From contig JBGCDH010000019.1 of the NCBI GenBank assembly GCA_045105235.1, positions 37,860-101,859 of the forward strand: a DNA stretch of 64,000 nt, given 5' to 3'. Below the pieces are notes generated by a model. It saw nothing but the letters and a program-made list of their open reading frames with translations, made no database searches and was not told where the DNA came from. A program made the translations under genes and the position numbers. Of this stretch, positions 44,856-52,977 are shown piece by piece. How positions within the stretch are numbered: position 1 is the stretch's first letter; every line of letters starts with the position of its first letter. Source of the stretch: GCA-2684655 sp045105235 (GTDB lineage: Bacteria > Planctomycetota > UBA1135 > UBA2386).

Positions 44856-45778
44856 TCGAGCACACCGTCACCGAAGGCGAAGCCGGACAGCGGCTCAGCG
44901 CCGTCCTGCGCACTCTTCACCCGCTCTCGCAAACCCAGGCGCGCGCTGCCTGCAGCATGGGCGCCGTCGCGATCCACCGCGTCCGGCAGCACAATCCTTC
45001 GCTGCGCCTGCGCGCGGGCCAGGTCGTGCAGTTCGAAGACCAGCATCTCGCTGAGAGCCTGGCACTGGGCATTCCGATCGCGTTTGCCGACGACGACGTT
45101 CTGGTCCTACACAAACCCGCCGGCCTCGCGGTGCACAAAGGGCCGCTGGTGGACCACTCGGTTGCCGACGCGCTGGCCGAACACTACGCCCAAAGCGGCC
45201 TCTGCCACCGACTCGACCGCGACGCCTCCGGCCTGCTGCTCATCGGCAAGCATTCGGGAGCGCTGCGAACGCTCGGAGCCGCCATGGAACAAGGCGGCAT
45301 CCAGCGCCACTACGACGCAGTTGCCAACGGCTTGATGGCGGCCGACTCCCAGACCATTCGGCTGCCGCTGCTGGTGACCGATGAGCCGCGCGGCGACCGG
45401 CCGAAGACGATCGTCGATCCGGCCGGCCAACCCAGCGTTTCGCACGTGCGCGTGCTCGCTCGCCGCAAGGAACACTCCCTGGTTCGCGTCGCTTTGGAAA
45501 CCGGCCGAACGCATCAAGTCAGAGCCCACCTCGCCGCAGTTGGGCTGCCGCTGCTCGGCGACGCACGCTATGGCACGGCCGACGCCAACGACTCGGCGCA
45601 TGCAACCTACGGCATCCAGCGCACGATGCTGCATGGCGCGCACCTCGAGTTTTTGCACCCGAGCGACGGCCGCGTCATCGTCGTCGATGCGATGCGCGAG
45701 GCAGACTTTGCCCGCCTCTTCCCGCACGTTGATGGTGGCCCAGCCGAGAACGGACCGGGCCACGGCCAAAGCCGCTAG
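44852..45778 (+). CDS. RluA-family pseudouridine synthase
   Basis: 308 residues from GTG 44852, overlapping the carA stop by 4 bases. An N-terminal S4-like segment (GQRLSAVLRTLHPLSQTQARAACSMGAVAI) precedes the catalytic domain, which has CHRLDRDASGLLLIGK (catalytic Asp), ETGRTHQVRAHLAAVGLPLLGDARYG and MLHGAHLEFLHP. Such enzymes isomerise uridine in 23S rRNA or tRNA. Which site is modified cannot be told. Downstream lies repeat copy B, a probable terminator. Confidence 0.92.
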
Positions 45779-45781
45779 TGC

Positions 45782-45891
45782 TAGTGTCGTGCACCGGATA
45801 TCGGGGCATTCTGCAGTCTTCGCGCCCGCAGAATGCCCCGTCTTTCAGGTAGCCGCCTTCCAGCTACCCGTCTTCCAGATGCACGACACTA
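45782..45891. repeat. Intergenic TIR repeat, copy B (cruciform, probable bidirectional terminator)
   Basis: Perfect terminal inverted repeats TAGTGTCGTGCA (45782-45793) and TGCACGACACTA (45880-45891). Inside, GGGGCATTCTGC (45803-45814) pairs with GCAGAATGCCCC (45828-45839), and GGTAGC (45848-45853) with GCTACC (45863-45868). Together these could fold as an outer stem with two hairpins. It fills the gap between the convergent rluA-type and HEAT-repeat genes; its right end is the TAG of the latter. Confidence 0.9.
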
Positions 45892-48042
45892 CCGAAGGTC
45901 CAGCACGCCGGCGTTGCGGTCGGTCAGGCTCGCGACCACGCTTCGGTAGTTGATGTTGGCCCGAAGCGGCGTGTTCCACCGGGCGCTGCCACGACGCAGG
46001 ATGCCGCTGAGGGCGCGCACCGCACCCACGCGAGTGATCGCACTCCGCGAACGATCGCCCGCCACGCGCACCAGCCGGCCAACCTGACGCCGGTCGCCAA
46101 CGTCGGCGAGGGCGTTTGCTATCGCGACCTGCATGGCGCGGTTTGCTTCGCCGGCGGACAGCCGGACGGCCAGCTCGTTGGCGATCTCGGCGTCACCGAG
46201 CCGGCCGAGCGCGGCGCCCACGTGGCCGTAGAGCTCGGGCTGCCGGTCACAATCCGAAAGCAGCTTGCGCAGCGAATCGCAACCGCCCGCATCCCCGAGC
46301 ATCGAAAGTGCGTCGCTAACCGCAGCAGCAAGCTGCGGCTTGGACGCACCGCGACGCAACCGCTCCATCAGGACGTTGCGCGCGCCATCGGCGTGGGCGA
46401 GCCCAAGGGCCACGGCCATGGCGCCGGCAGCCTCTGGGTTCTTGGTCTTGGCGAACGACTCTTCGAGCCGATCGACGACGTAGCGATCCGTCTCCCCCGT
46501 GCGCAAGCGGTGCTCACCAGCAAGCAGCCCGAGAGCCAGCGCGCACCACGGACGCTCCACGGCGCTTGAGGCGCGCCGGAACGTGCGCAGCAGCGCCCGG
46601 CGGTTTTCTTCCCCACCAAGCTTGCCAAGCGCGAGCATTGCGAAGTTGCGCGTTTGGGCATCCTTGTGGCTGCGCCAAACGTCGAGCAGCACTTTTTGGA
46701 TGTCGGCGCGCCCGACCACTACGTCCGCATCGCCGCGACCGCTGCCGAGCATCTGCCCGATCGCGAGCGCACACGATTGCGAGACTTCGTGAGGCACTTT
46801 GCTGAGGCGCCGGCCGTCCGCGCGACGCCCGGACAAGATCGCCGCAAAGCGCTTGCGGTAACGCGGCGTGCGCCGGTGTCCTGGGCCAAGCAATCGCGCA
46901 ATCGCGACCGGCACTTGCGACTGCACATCGCGTTCGGCACGTGAACTCGCCAGAGTGAGCATGCCGTCCAGACGCGCCAGCACTCGATCGAGAAGGCGCG
47001 CGCCTTGGTAGCCGCCGCCGCCACGGCCTTCTAGATCGAGCAGAGAGACCGCCTGCAAGGCGGCAACCCGCACTTCGCGATCCACGGCATCGTCTTTCAG
47101 CACACGGTCGAGTTCGTCAAAGACAAACGCCTTTTGCTTGGTGGTGCCGGCCTCGCGAGCAAGGGTGCCAAGTCCATACGCGGCGAACGCGCGGGTCCGA
47201 GTGGAGATTTCCGCACCTTTGCGATGCATCGGCGTCGCCTTGCCACGCAACGTCGAGCTCAGCAGGGCAAACGCCTCGCTGTCGCCGGTCAATCCGAGAG
47301 CCAAAGCCGCACACTCGCGCACGCTCTGGTCACCATCGCCAAGGCGCTTCGAGATCTCCTCCACCCGGGAAAAGTCTGGATGGTCGAGGCCTGCGCGCGC
47401 CATGGCCAGCAGCGCCGCGGCGGTCACTTCGGCGGGGCCGCTCACGATCGCTTGGCGCAGCGCAGGCAGCACGTCCTGGACCATGACCGCGCGACTTGGG
47501 CGCATGCTCTGCACTTCTTTGGCGCGCGTCGCACCGAGGAAGAACTCGTCCGCCCCCGTTTTTGGCTGCGCCGCCTCCGCGACGACCAGCGGCAGGTGCG
47601 CATCGTGGTTGAAGTCCCACCACAGCCGCCAGCTCGTCAGGTCTTCGCCGAGCGGCATGCCGCGTGGGCCCGTGCGTCCCGGCGTCGCTCCAGGCGCCGC
47701 CCCCGGCAGCGCCCGCGGCCCGCGGGGACCGCCGGTTGACGGCGGCAGCCCGGGCGCAGGACCGGATGGCCGCGGGGCCCCGCGGGTCGTCGGCCCGGAC
47801 GGCCCACGCGCAACCGGCGAAACGGGCGCCGCCGGACGCGGGGCCGCCGGCCGTCCAGTCGTGGGGCCAGCAGGAGCTGGCGCTGTCGGAACCGGGGCCG
47901 AAGACGTCGGCGGCGTCCAGACCGGTGGAGCCGGCGGGTTCGGCTTCGGCGGCGGCGAATACGGCGGGCACTGAGCCTGCAGTGACAAAATAGGGCCTAA
48001 CACCGCGAGCACGGTCGCGGTGAATGCCTGCGGAGTTCTCAT
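45889..48042 (-). CDS. Secreted HEAT-repeat protein with Pro-rich N-terminal region
   Basis: 717 residues. Signal peptide (FTATVLAVLGPILSLQAQ), then about 110 residues rich in Pro, Gly, Ala and Arg (PPPKPNPPAPPVW), probably an extended or surface linker. The remaining 570 residues are HEAT-type helical pairs (VSGPAEVTAAALLAMARAGL, VRECAALALGLTGDSEAF, VERPWCALALGLLAGEHRL and others). Likely a scaffold outside the cytoplasm. WRLWWDFNHDAHLPLV at the start of the folded part is a motif often seen at the opening of such planctomycete HEAT proteins. Confidence 0.8.
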   Translation of the reverse strand: MRTPQAFTATVLAVLGPILSLQAQCPPYSPPPKPNPPAPPVWTPPTSSAPVPTAPAPAGPTTGRPAAPRPAAPVSPVARGPSGPTTRGAPRPSGPAPGLPPSTGGPRGPRALPGAAPGATPGRTGPRGMPLGEDLTSWRLWWDFNHDAHLPLVVAEAAQPKTGADEFFLGATRAKEVQSMRPSRAVMVQDVLPALRQAIVSGPAEVTAAALLAMARAGLDHPDFSRVEEISKRLGDGDQSVRECAALALGLTGDSEAFALLSSTLRGKATPMHRKGAEISTRTRAFAAYGLGTLAREAGTTKQKAFVFDELDRVLKDDAVDREVRVAALQAVSLLDLEGRGGGGYQGARLLDRVLARLDGMLTLASSRAERDVQSQVPVAIARLLGPGHRRTPRYRKRFAAILSGRRADGRRLSKVPHEVSQSCALAIGQMLGSGRGDADVVVGRADIQKVLLDVWRSHKDAQTRNFAMLALGKLGGEENRRALLRTFRRASSAVERPWCALALGLLAGEHRLRTGETDRYVVDRLEESFAKTKNPEAAGAMAVALGLAHADGARNVLMERLRRGASKPQLAAAVSDALSMLGDAGGCDSLRKLLSDCDRQPELYGHVGAALGRLGDAEIANELAVRLSAGEANRAMQVAIANALADVGDRRQVGRLVRVAGDRSRSAITRVGAVRALSGILRRGSARWNTPLRANINYRSVVASLTDRNAGVLDLR

Positions 48043-48272
48043 ACCTACTCTCCGTGAATGCGGTGCTCGAGGGGGCTTGGGGACCTAGTCCCGCTGCGGC
48101 GCAAGGTCTCGCGCGGAAGAGAAAATGCTGCGGGGGCCGACCAAGGCCCGCCCCTATTTCCACTGTCGACCGCGACCCGGCGCCACGGAGAAGAGCCGCG
48201 GCGGCTAAGGCCCGTCAGAGAGAACTTCTGGGAAATCCGGCGATCGCCCGCGCACAAGTGGCTCCACGAGCG

Positions 48273-49403
48273 CTAGTAGCCGGTCGAGACGGCGATGCCG
48301 TCCGACATCGATGCAGCGAGATTGGTGACATCGAGCCCCAGCGCCTGGAGGTAGACCGAGGTCGCCTGCAAACCCGCCGGAATCGGCAGCGGAAAGGTCA
48401 CTGGCGCGCCGGCGGCAACCCCGTTGACCACGACCACCGGATCCGCGACCACAAAGCAACCCGTCAGCAACGGGGTCACGGTTCCGACGGCAAACGGCAG
48501 CGGCACGGCACCACCAGCCTGGCAGCGATCGAGGCCGCCGAACAGCAAGACCAAGCTCGAGGCCGTCGCCGTGACGTCGATGGCATACGACGAGTTGCCG
48601 CTGACCGGTAGACCGACGCCCGCAACCTGCACGCCCCCTGCACCACACTGGCTCGGGGCGGCGTTTTGATAGCCGCCATTGGCTGCGACAGGCACCGTAG
48701 CCGTCGCCATCTGCAGGATCTCAACCGGCAAGAGCGCGCGGTCATAGAATGTAAATTCGTCGGTATCCAGTGACGAGCTGGAGCCGCCCGTGTTGCCACG
48801 CGCCCCGATTGTGAAATCGGTGCCCAACAGGGCGACCGGCGCCGCAAGGCCAACCGAAGGCTCCGCCACGCCATCAATATAAAACGTTGCGCTCATGCTC
48901 GTGTTGTCGACGACGCAACCAACATGCACCCAACCGCTGTTGAGTTGCGCCGTAAGGTCGGCAGAGCTCGTGACGGCCGACGGCATGCCGGACAAGAACA
49001 GGCGCCCCGAGCCGCCGGTAAACAGACGGAAGCTGCCGCCGCTTGCGCCGAAGAGATAGCCAAACGGCAGCGAGCCCATTCCCGAACGGTTGCGCAACCA
49101 CATCGCAAACGTGAAGTCTCCCGCGATCGTGCTCGGTTGCCAGCCAGTGTCGCAGCGGGTTTCGCCAAAGGCAGCGCCTGAGCCGCCGAGGGACTGACCA
49201 TAGCGCCCGCCAATGCGTGCCGCGTCGACGCCGCCAGGCGCGGTCGTCGTGATCGTAGCGCCGCCAGCAGCGGCAGAACTCGCCGGCGCAAAGTTGATCA
49301 CCTCGCTGCCGCAGCCGCCGTCAAACTTGTAGTGCAGGACGGCCTGCGCCGGCAGCCACACAGTAAGAGCGAGAAGAGCAATCGATTGGTGGAGTGGTTT
49401 CAT
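48273..49403 (-). CDS. Secreted LamG-like protein with recurring C-terminal domain
   Basis: 376 residues: signal peptide (SIALLALTVWLPAQA), then a concanavalin/LamG sandwich (LHYKFDGGCGSEVINFAP, FTFAMWLRNRSG, GWVHVGCVVDNTSMSATFYIDG, DEFTFYDRALLPVEI). From about residue 245 the shared C-terminal domain appears (SQCGAGG, a second Cys in LLTGCFVV, then LPIPAGLQATSVYLQALGLD). LamG domains bind sugars or proteins. Probably on the cell surface. Confidence 0.8.
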   Translation of the reverse strand: MKPLHQSIALLALTVWLPAQAVLHYKFDGGCGSEVINFAPASSAAAGGATITTTAPGGVDAARIGGRYGQSLGGSGAAFGETRCDTGWQPSTIAGDFTFAMWLRNRSGMGSLPFGYLFGASGGSFRLFTGGSGRLFLSGMPSAVTSSADLTAQLNSGWVHVGCVVDNTSMSATFYIDGVAEPSVGLAAPVALLGTDFTIGARGNTGGSSSSLDTDEFTFYDRALLPVEILQMATATVPVAANGGYQNAAPSQCGAGGVQVAGVGLPVSGNSSYAIDVTATASSLVLLFGGLDRCQAGGAVPLPFAVGTVTPLLTGCFVVADPVVVVNGVAAGAPVTFPLPIPAGLQATSVYLQALGLDVTNLAASMSDGIAVSTGY

Positions 49404-49523
49404 AGCGGCGTCTCAAAGAAGAAGAAGCCGCCAGCGTCCCGCGAGCACGGTCTACTGGTCAATCGGGGGCAGCCCTACTTGCATGGCTGTCACAACTCCG
49501 GGCCCGTATCGCCGCCGCAAGGT

Positions 49524-49546
49524 CGCCGCCGCCGCCGCCGCCGCCG
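49524..49546. repeat. GCC trinucleotide run
   Basis: About seven uninterrupted GCC units lie just downstream of the proS stop, outside any gene. A slippage-prone simple repeat. Confidence 0.6.
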
Positions 49547-49563
49547 CTACCGCCTCGCTGCGG

Positions 49564-51288
49564 CTACGCCTGCAGCACCGACTGCACGCGCGCCAGCACG
49601 TCGCCGGCCGCGCACTCACTCTTCTCGAGTCCCTTGCGCACCAGCATCTCGACCTTGCCTTCGCCTGCGTTGCGACCAACGAAGACCTGCACCGGCAAGC
49701 CAATCAGCTCGTGATCCTTAAACTTGGCGCCCGGCGACATCGGCCGGTCGTCGAGGCACACGTCGACTCCCGCCGCCCGCAGCTCTTCGTAGAGCTTCTC
49801 GGCGAGCTCGATCTGCTCTTTGCGCTTCTTGTCGAGGATGGCGACCACGCATTCGAACGGCGCGATCGAAATCGGCCAGACCATGCCCTTTTCATCGTGG
49901 TGCTGCTCGACGGCAGCCGCCGGCGTGCGCGATACGCCGATGCCATAGCAGCCCATCACGAAGGGAGCGGGCTTGCCGTTTTGCGCCATGAAGGTCGCCC
50001 CCATCGCCGACGAATACTTGGTGCCGAGCTTGAAGATGTGCCCGACCTCGATGCCGCGCGCCTCTTCCAACGGCTTGCCGGACTGCGGATCCGCCTCGCC
50101 GGCCTTGGCCATGCGCAGATCGTGGAACGCCGGCATGCGCGTGTCCCGGCCCAGGTTGACGTTGAGGCAGTGGTAGTCGGTCTCGTTGCAGCCGCACAGA
50201 AGATTGCTGCGGTCCTTGAGCGACTTGTCGGCAAGCAGCATCACGTCGTCCGAGAGCCCCACGGGCCCAGCAAAGCCGACCTCCGCGCCGGTTGCCTTTT
50301 TGATGTCCTCGTCGCTTGCTAGCTCTACCGCAAGCGCGTCGATCGCGTTGACCAACTTGACCTCGTTGATCTCCAGATCCCCGCGCATCATCACGGCCAC
50401 GATCTTCTCTTCTTCCGACCAGGCCGCCTTGTAGAGCACGGTCTTGGCCATGCGGCCAGCCTGCCAATCGGGGAAGAAGGCCTCGAGCTGGGCGACCGTT
50501 TTGACGTCGGGCGTTGCCAACTTTTCCAGCGGCTTCGGCTCGCCGCCGTCGGGAGCCGACGGCAAACGGCTGGACGCCTTCTCCACGTTCGCGGCATAGC
50601 CGCTGTCGCGGCAGAACAGGATGGCGTCTTCGCCCGAATCGGCGATGACCATGAACTCTTCACTGCCGGCACCGCCGATTGCGCCGGAGTCCGCCTGCAC
50701 GACCGTGTAGTCGACGCCACAGCGTTCGAAGATGCGACAGTAGGCGCTGCGCATTTTCTGATAGGCCACGTCCAATGCCTTGTCGTCGGCATCAAACGAA
50801 TAGGCGTCCATCATGATGAACTCACGACCGCGCATCAGGCCGAACCGAGGCCGGATCTCATCGCGGAACTTGTCCTGGATCTGATAGCAGTTGACCGGCA
50901 TCTGCTTGTAGCTGTTGACCTGAGCATTGACGAAGTCGGTCATGACCTCTTCGTGTGTCGGGCCAAGGCACATGTCCGAACCCTTGCGGTCCTTCAACGT
51001 AAACATGATGCCGTCGGTCACGTAGCGCTCCCAACGGCCGCTCGCTTCCCACAGCTCGCGCGGCTGGATGATCGGCAGCATCACTTCGTTGCCGCCTTCG
51101 CGGTCGAGTTCTTCGCGCACGATCTGGGCGAACTTCTTCACCACGCGCCACATCAGCGGCGTGTAGGTGTAGACGCCAGCGGCGGTCTTGACGATGAAGC
51201 CGGCACGGGCCAGCAGCTTGTGGCTCGGGATCTCCGCGTCAGAAGGGTCTTCGCGGAGGGTCTGGATCAGGATCTGGCTCAGGCGCAT
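49564..51288 (-). CDS. proS: Prolyl-tRNA synthetase (bacterial type)
   Basis: Charges tRNA-Pro. 574 residues, the long bacterial form with an editing domain inserted between class II motifs 2 and 3. Seen: RAGFIVKTAAGVYTYTPLMW, NEVMLPIIQPRELW (motif 1 region), LGPTHEEVMTDF, RDEIRPRFGLMRGREFIMMD (motif 2), the YbaK-like insert (TVLYKAAWSEEEKIVAVMM, GFAGPVGL) and MGCYGIGVSRTPAAAVEQHHDE (motif 3), then the anticodon-binding domain (LYEELRAAGVDVCLDDR). ATG 51288 gives the usual MRLSQ start. Confidence 0.96.
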   Translation of the reverse strand: MRLSQILIQTLREDPSDAEIPSHKLLARAGFIVKTAAGVYTYTPLMWRVVKKFAQIVREELDREGGNEVMLPIIQPRELWEASGRWERYVTDGIMFTLKDRKGSDMCLGPTHEEVMTDFVNAQVNSYKQMPVNCYQIQDKFRDEIRPRFGLMRGREFIMMDAYSFDADDKALDVAYQKMRSAYCRIFERCGVDYTVVQADSGAIGGAGSEEFMVIADSGEDAILFCRDSGYAANVEKASSRLPSAPDGGEPKPLEKLATPDVKTVAQLEAFFPDWQAGRMAKTVLYKAAWSEEEKIVAVMMRGDLEINEVKLVNAIDALAVELASDEDIKKATGAEVGFAGPVGLSDDVMLLADKSLKDRSNLLCGCNETDYHCLNVNLGRDTRMPAFHDLRMAKAGEADPQSGKPLEEARGIEVGHIFKLGTKYSSAMGATFMAQNGKPAPFVMGCYGIGVSRTPAAAVEQHHDEKGMVWPISIAPFECVVAILDKKRKEQIELAEKLYEELRAAGVDVCLDDRPMSPGAKFKDHELIGLPVQVFVGRNAGEGKVEMLVRKGLEKSECAAGDVLARVQSVLQA

Positions 51289-51407
51289 GAGGCGCGGGAG
51301 CGTATCGCGATCGTGCAGCGAGATCGACGCGCGTGATCCGCAATGGTCGCGGCCGCATCCGATTCAAACCGACCCCCTCCAGATCCGGGGCGCTCCAGAT
51401 CCGGGCG

Positions 51408-52475
51408 CTACTGCGTCAGCATCACGCCCGCGTTGCTGAGCGCAAAGCCGAGCGCTGTTGGCACCACCACCGCACCTTGGACCACAACCAAGAACCCAGG
51501 CGCGTTGGGCGGCAGCGCCAGCGCCGAGTTCGCCGCGCCGGCAGCGTCCGTCAGGAACAAGCTGCCCGCGATGACAGGCTGCCCCATTGGCAGGTACTGC
51601 AAACAGCCCGCGAACAGCGGCGTGCCAACCACGTCGAGGTCGAGCGAAAAATAGCTCGCGCCAATGCCGTTGGGCGTACCCGAGCTGTAGGCAAACGCGA
51701 CGCTCTGGCCGCCGGTCGCCGAACCGCTGAGGCCGAGCGAGAACGGCGCGCCGTTGACGTCGCACCCGTCGCCACCGAAGGCTGCGACCTCGCCGGGCAG
51801 CAAGAAGGTAATCGTGAGGCTCGGAGGGGCATTGCTCGATTCGCGAGAACGAATGCGCCTGGCCGTGCCGGCGTTTGCCTCATCCGTCTTTAGCAGCCAC
51901 CCATGGTTGTTGCCGGGGTTCGCAAGCCAGTAGTCCAGGTCCTCGACGAGGTTCTGAGACGGCCCGCTCGACGCGGCACCGCTCAGCGGCATGCCGAACG
52001 AAAAGCTCGCCACCGGCTCGAAGTCGCCGCCAGGATTGCCCCAGAGAACCGCCGGAAAGTCCCGATGCAGCCAGGTCGACTCGCCCGCAACCGAAGGCCC
52101 ACCGCCGCCGCCGGAGCCCGGCGCAACCACGCTACCCTCCTGCCAGGACGCCGTGACGCGATGCGCAAAGGCAAGGTCCACGCCAGTCGCCGAGCTTTGC
52201 TCGACAAAAAGATCGAGATCGGCCGTGAGAATGACGGCACCGGCTGGCAGCGCACCGGCAACGTCAAACTGTAGGATCGCGCGCCGCGTCAACCCTTGGC
52301 TGTTGAGCCCAACGAAGACGCGGCCGCCGCTGCCGTTCGCCCGTGCCCCGGTAGCGTCTTCGTAGAGCGTGGTGTCTTGCACCGGCTGCAGCGTCACGGC
52401 GTTTTGGCCGCGCACAGAGGTGAGCACCACGGCAGCGGTGACAAGGGCGGCAACAGTAGGGGTAGATCGGGTCAT
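51408..52475 (-). CDS. Secreted DNRLRE-like protein with recurring C-terminal domain
   Basis: 355 residues from ATG 52475 (signal TVAALVTAAVVLTSVRGQ). Residues about 25-200 look like a DNRLRE sandwich domain: QDTTLYEDATGARANGSGGR, RRAILQFDVAGALPAGAVI, VTASWQEGSVV, DYWLANPGNNHGWLL. The shared C-terminal domain starts near residue 225 (GGDGCDVNG, second Cys in FAGCLQYLP, end PTALGFALSNAGVMLTQ). The frame runs on to 52619, but through repeat copy C and without a signal peptide. Confidence 0.78.
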   Translation of the reverse strand: MTRSTPTVAALVTAAVVLTSVRGQNAVTLQPVQDTTLYEDATGARANGSGGRVFVGLNSQGLTRRAILQFDVAGALPAGAVILTADLDLFVEQSSATGVDLAFAHRVTASWQEGSVVAPGSGGGGGPSVAGESTWLHRDFPAVLWGNPGGDFEPVASFSFGMPLSGAASSGPSQNLVEDLDYWLANPGNNHGWLLKTDEANAGTARRIRSRESSNAPPSLTITFLLPGEVAAFGGDGCDVNGAPFSLGLSGSATGGQSVAFAYSSGTPNGIGASYFSLDLDVVGTPLFAGCLQYLPMGQPVIAGSLFLTDAAGAANSALALPPNAPGFLVVVQGAVVVPTALGFALSNAGVMLTQ

Positions 52476-52977
52476 CAACGAATTGGTTTCTTCGACGCGG
52501 AGCCGTCGGGCGGTCATTCCAGGACGCGAGCGCAGCCGACGGAGTGGCCACGACGCTTTGCGAGTGTAGTGCATCTGATAGACGGGGCCTGATCCGGGAT
52601 GCGAGAGCGCTCGTCGCAAGGCGCTGCGACGAAGGCATGTTCCCTACTTTCTGCAGAGGAGCCTTCCTGCCGAGGAGCAGCAACGCCGCGACGGGCGTCT
52701 TCGCGCCCGCAGAAGGCCCCCGATATCAGATGCATTTCACGAGAGTATCGCGGCACAGAATCGCTGCAGCGTGACTTCGAAGCGGTCCAGAAACGAGACG
52801 GCGCGTGGAGCTCGCCCCCACCTCGGGGCCCCTGAAAGGAACCGGGCGAGCAGGATGCCCTGGAACCGCTATCATGGGGACCGCACTCCTGCACGACGTT
52901 CCGCCACCGATCACGCACATGCCGGTCGGGCACAAAGGCGGGATGACGACCTCTCTCGCTCCAACACTACGCCACCG
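52476..52977. other. Divergent intergenic region with repeat copy C
   Basis: About 500 bases between the divergent starts at 52475 and 52978. It holds repeat copy C at 52563-52741. The rest must contain two promoters, which I cannot place. If the plus-strand gene starts at 52855, the gap is 379 bases. Confidence 0.4.
52563..52741. repeat. Intergenic TIR repeat, copy C
   Basis: Ends TGCATCTGATA (52570-52580) and TATCAGATGCA (52724-52734) are perfect inverted repeats. Inside, TCGTCGCA (52611-52618) pairs with TGCGACGA (52625-52632), and the GACGGGCGTCTTCGCGCCCG hairpin is shared with copy A. The two copies align over nearly their whole length, with an insertion of about 15 bases in C. Confidence 0.85.
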
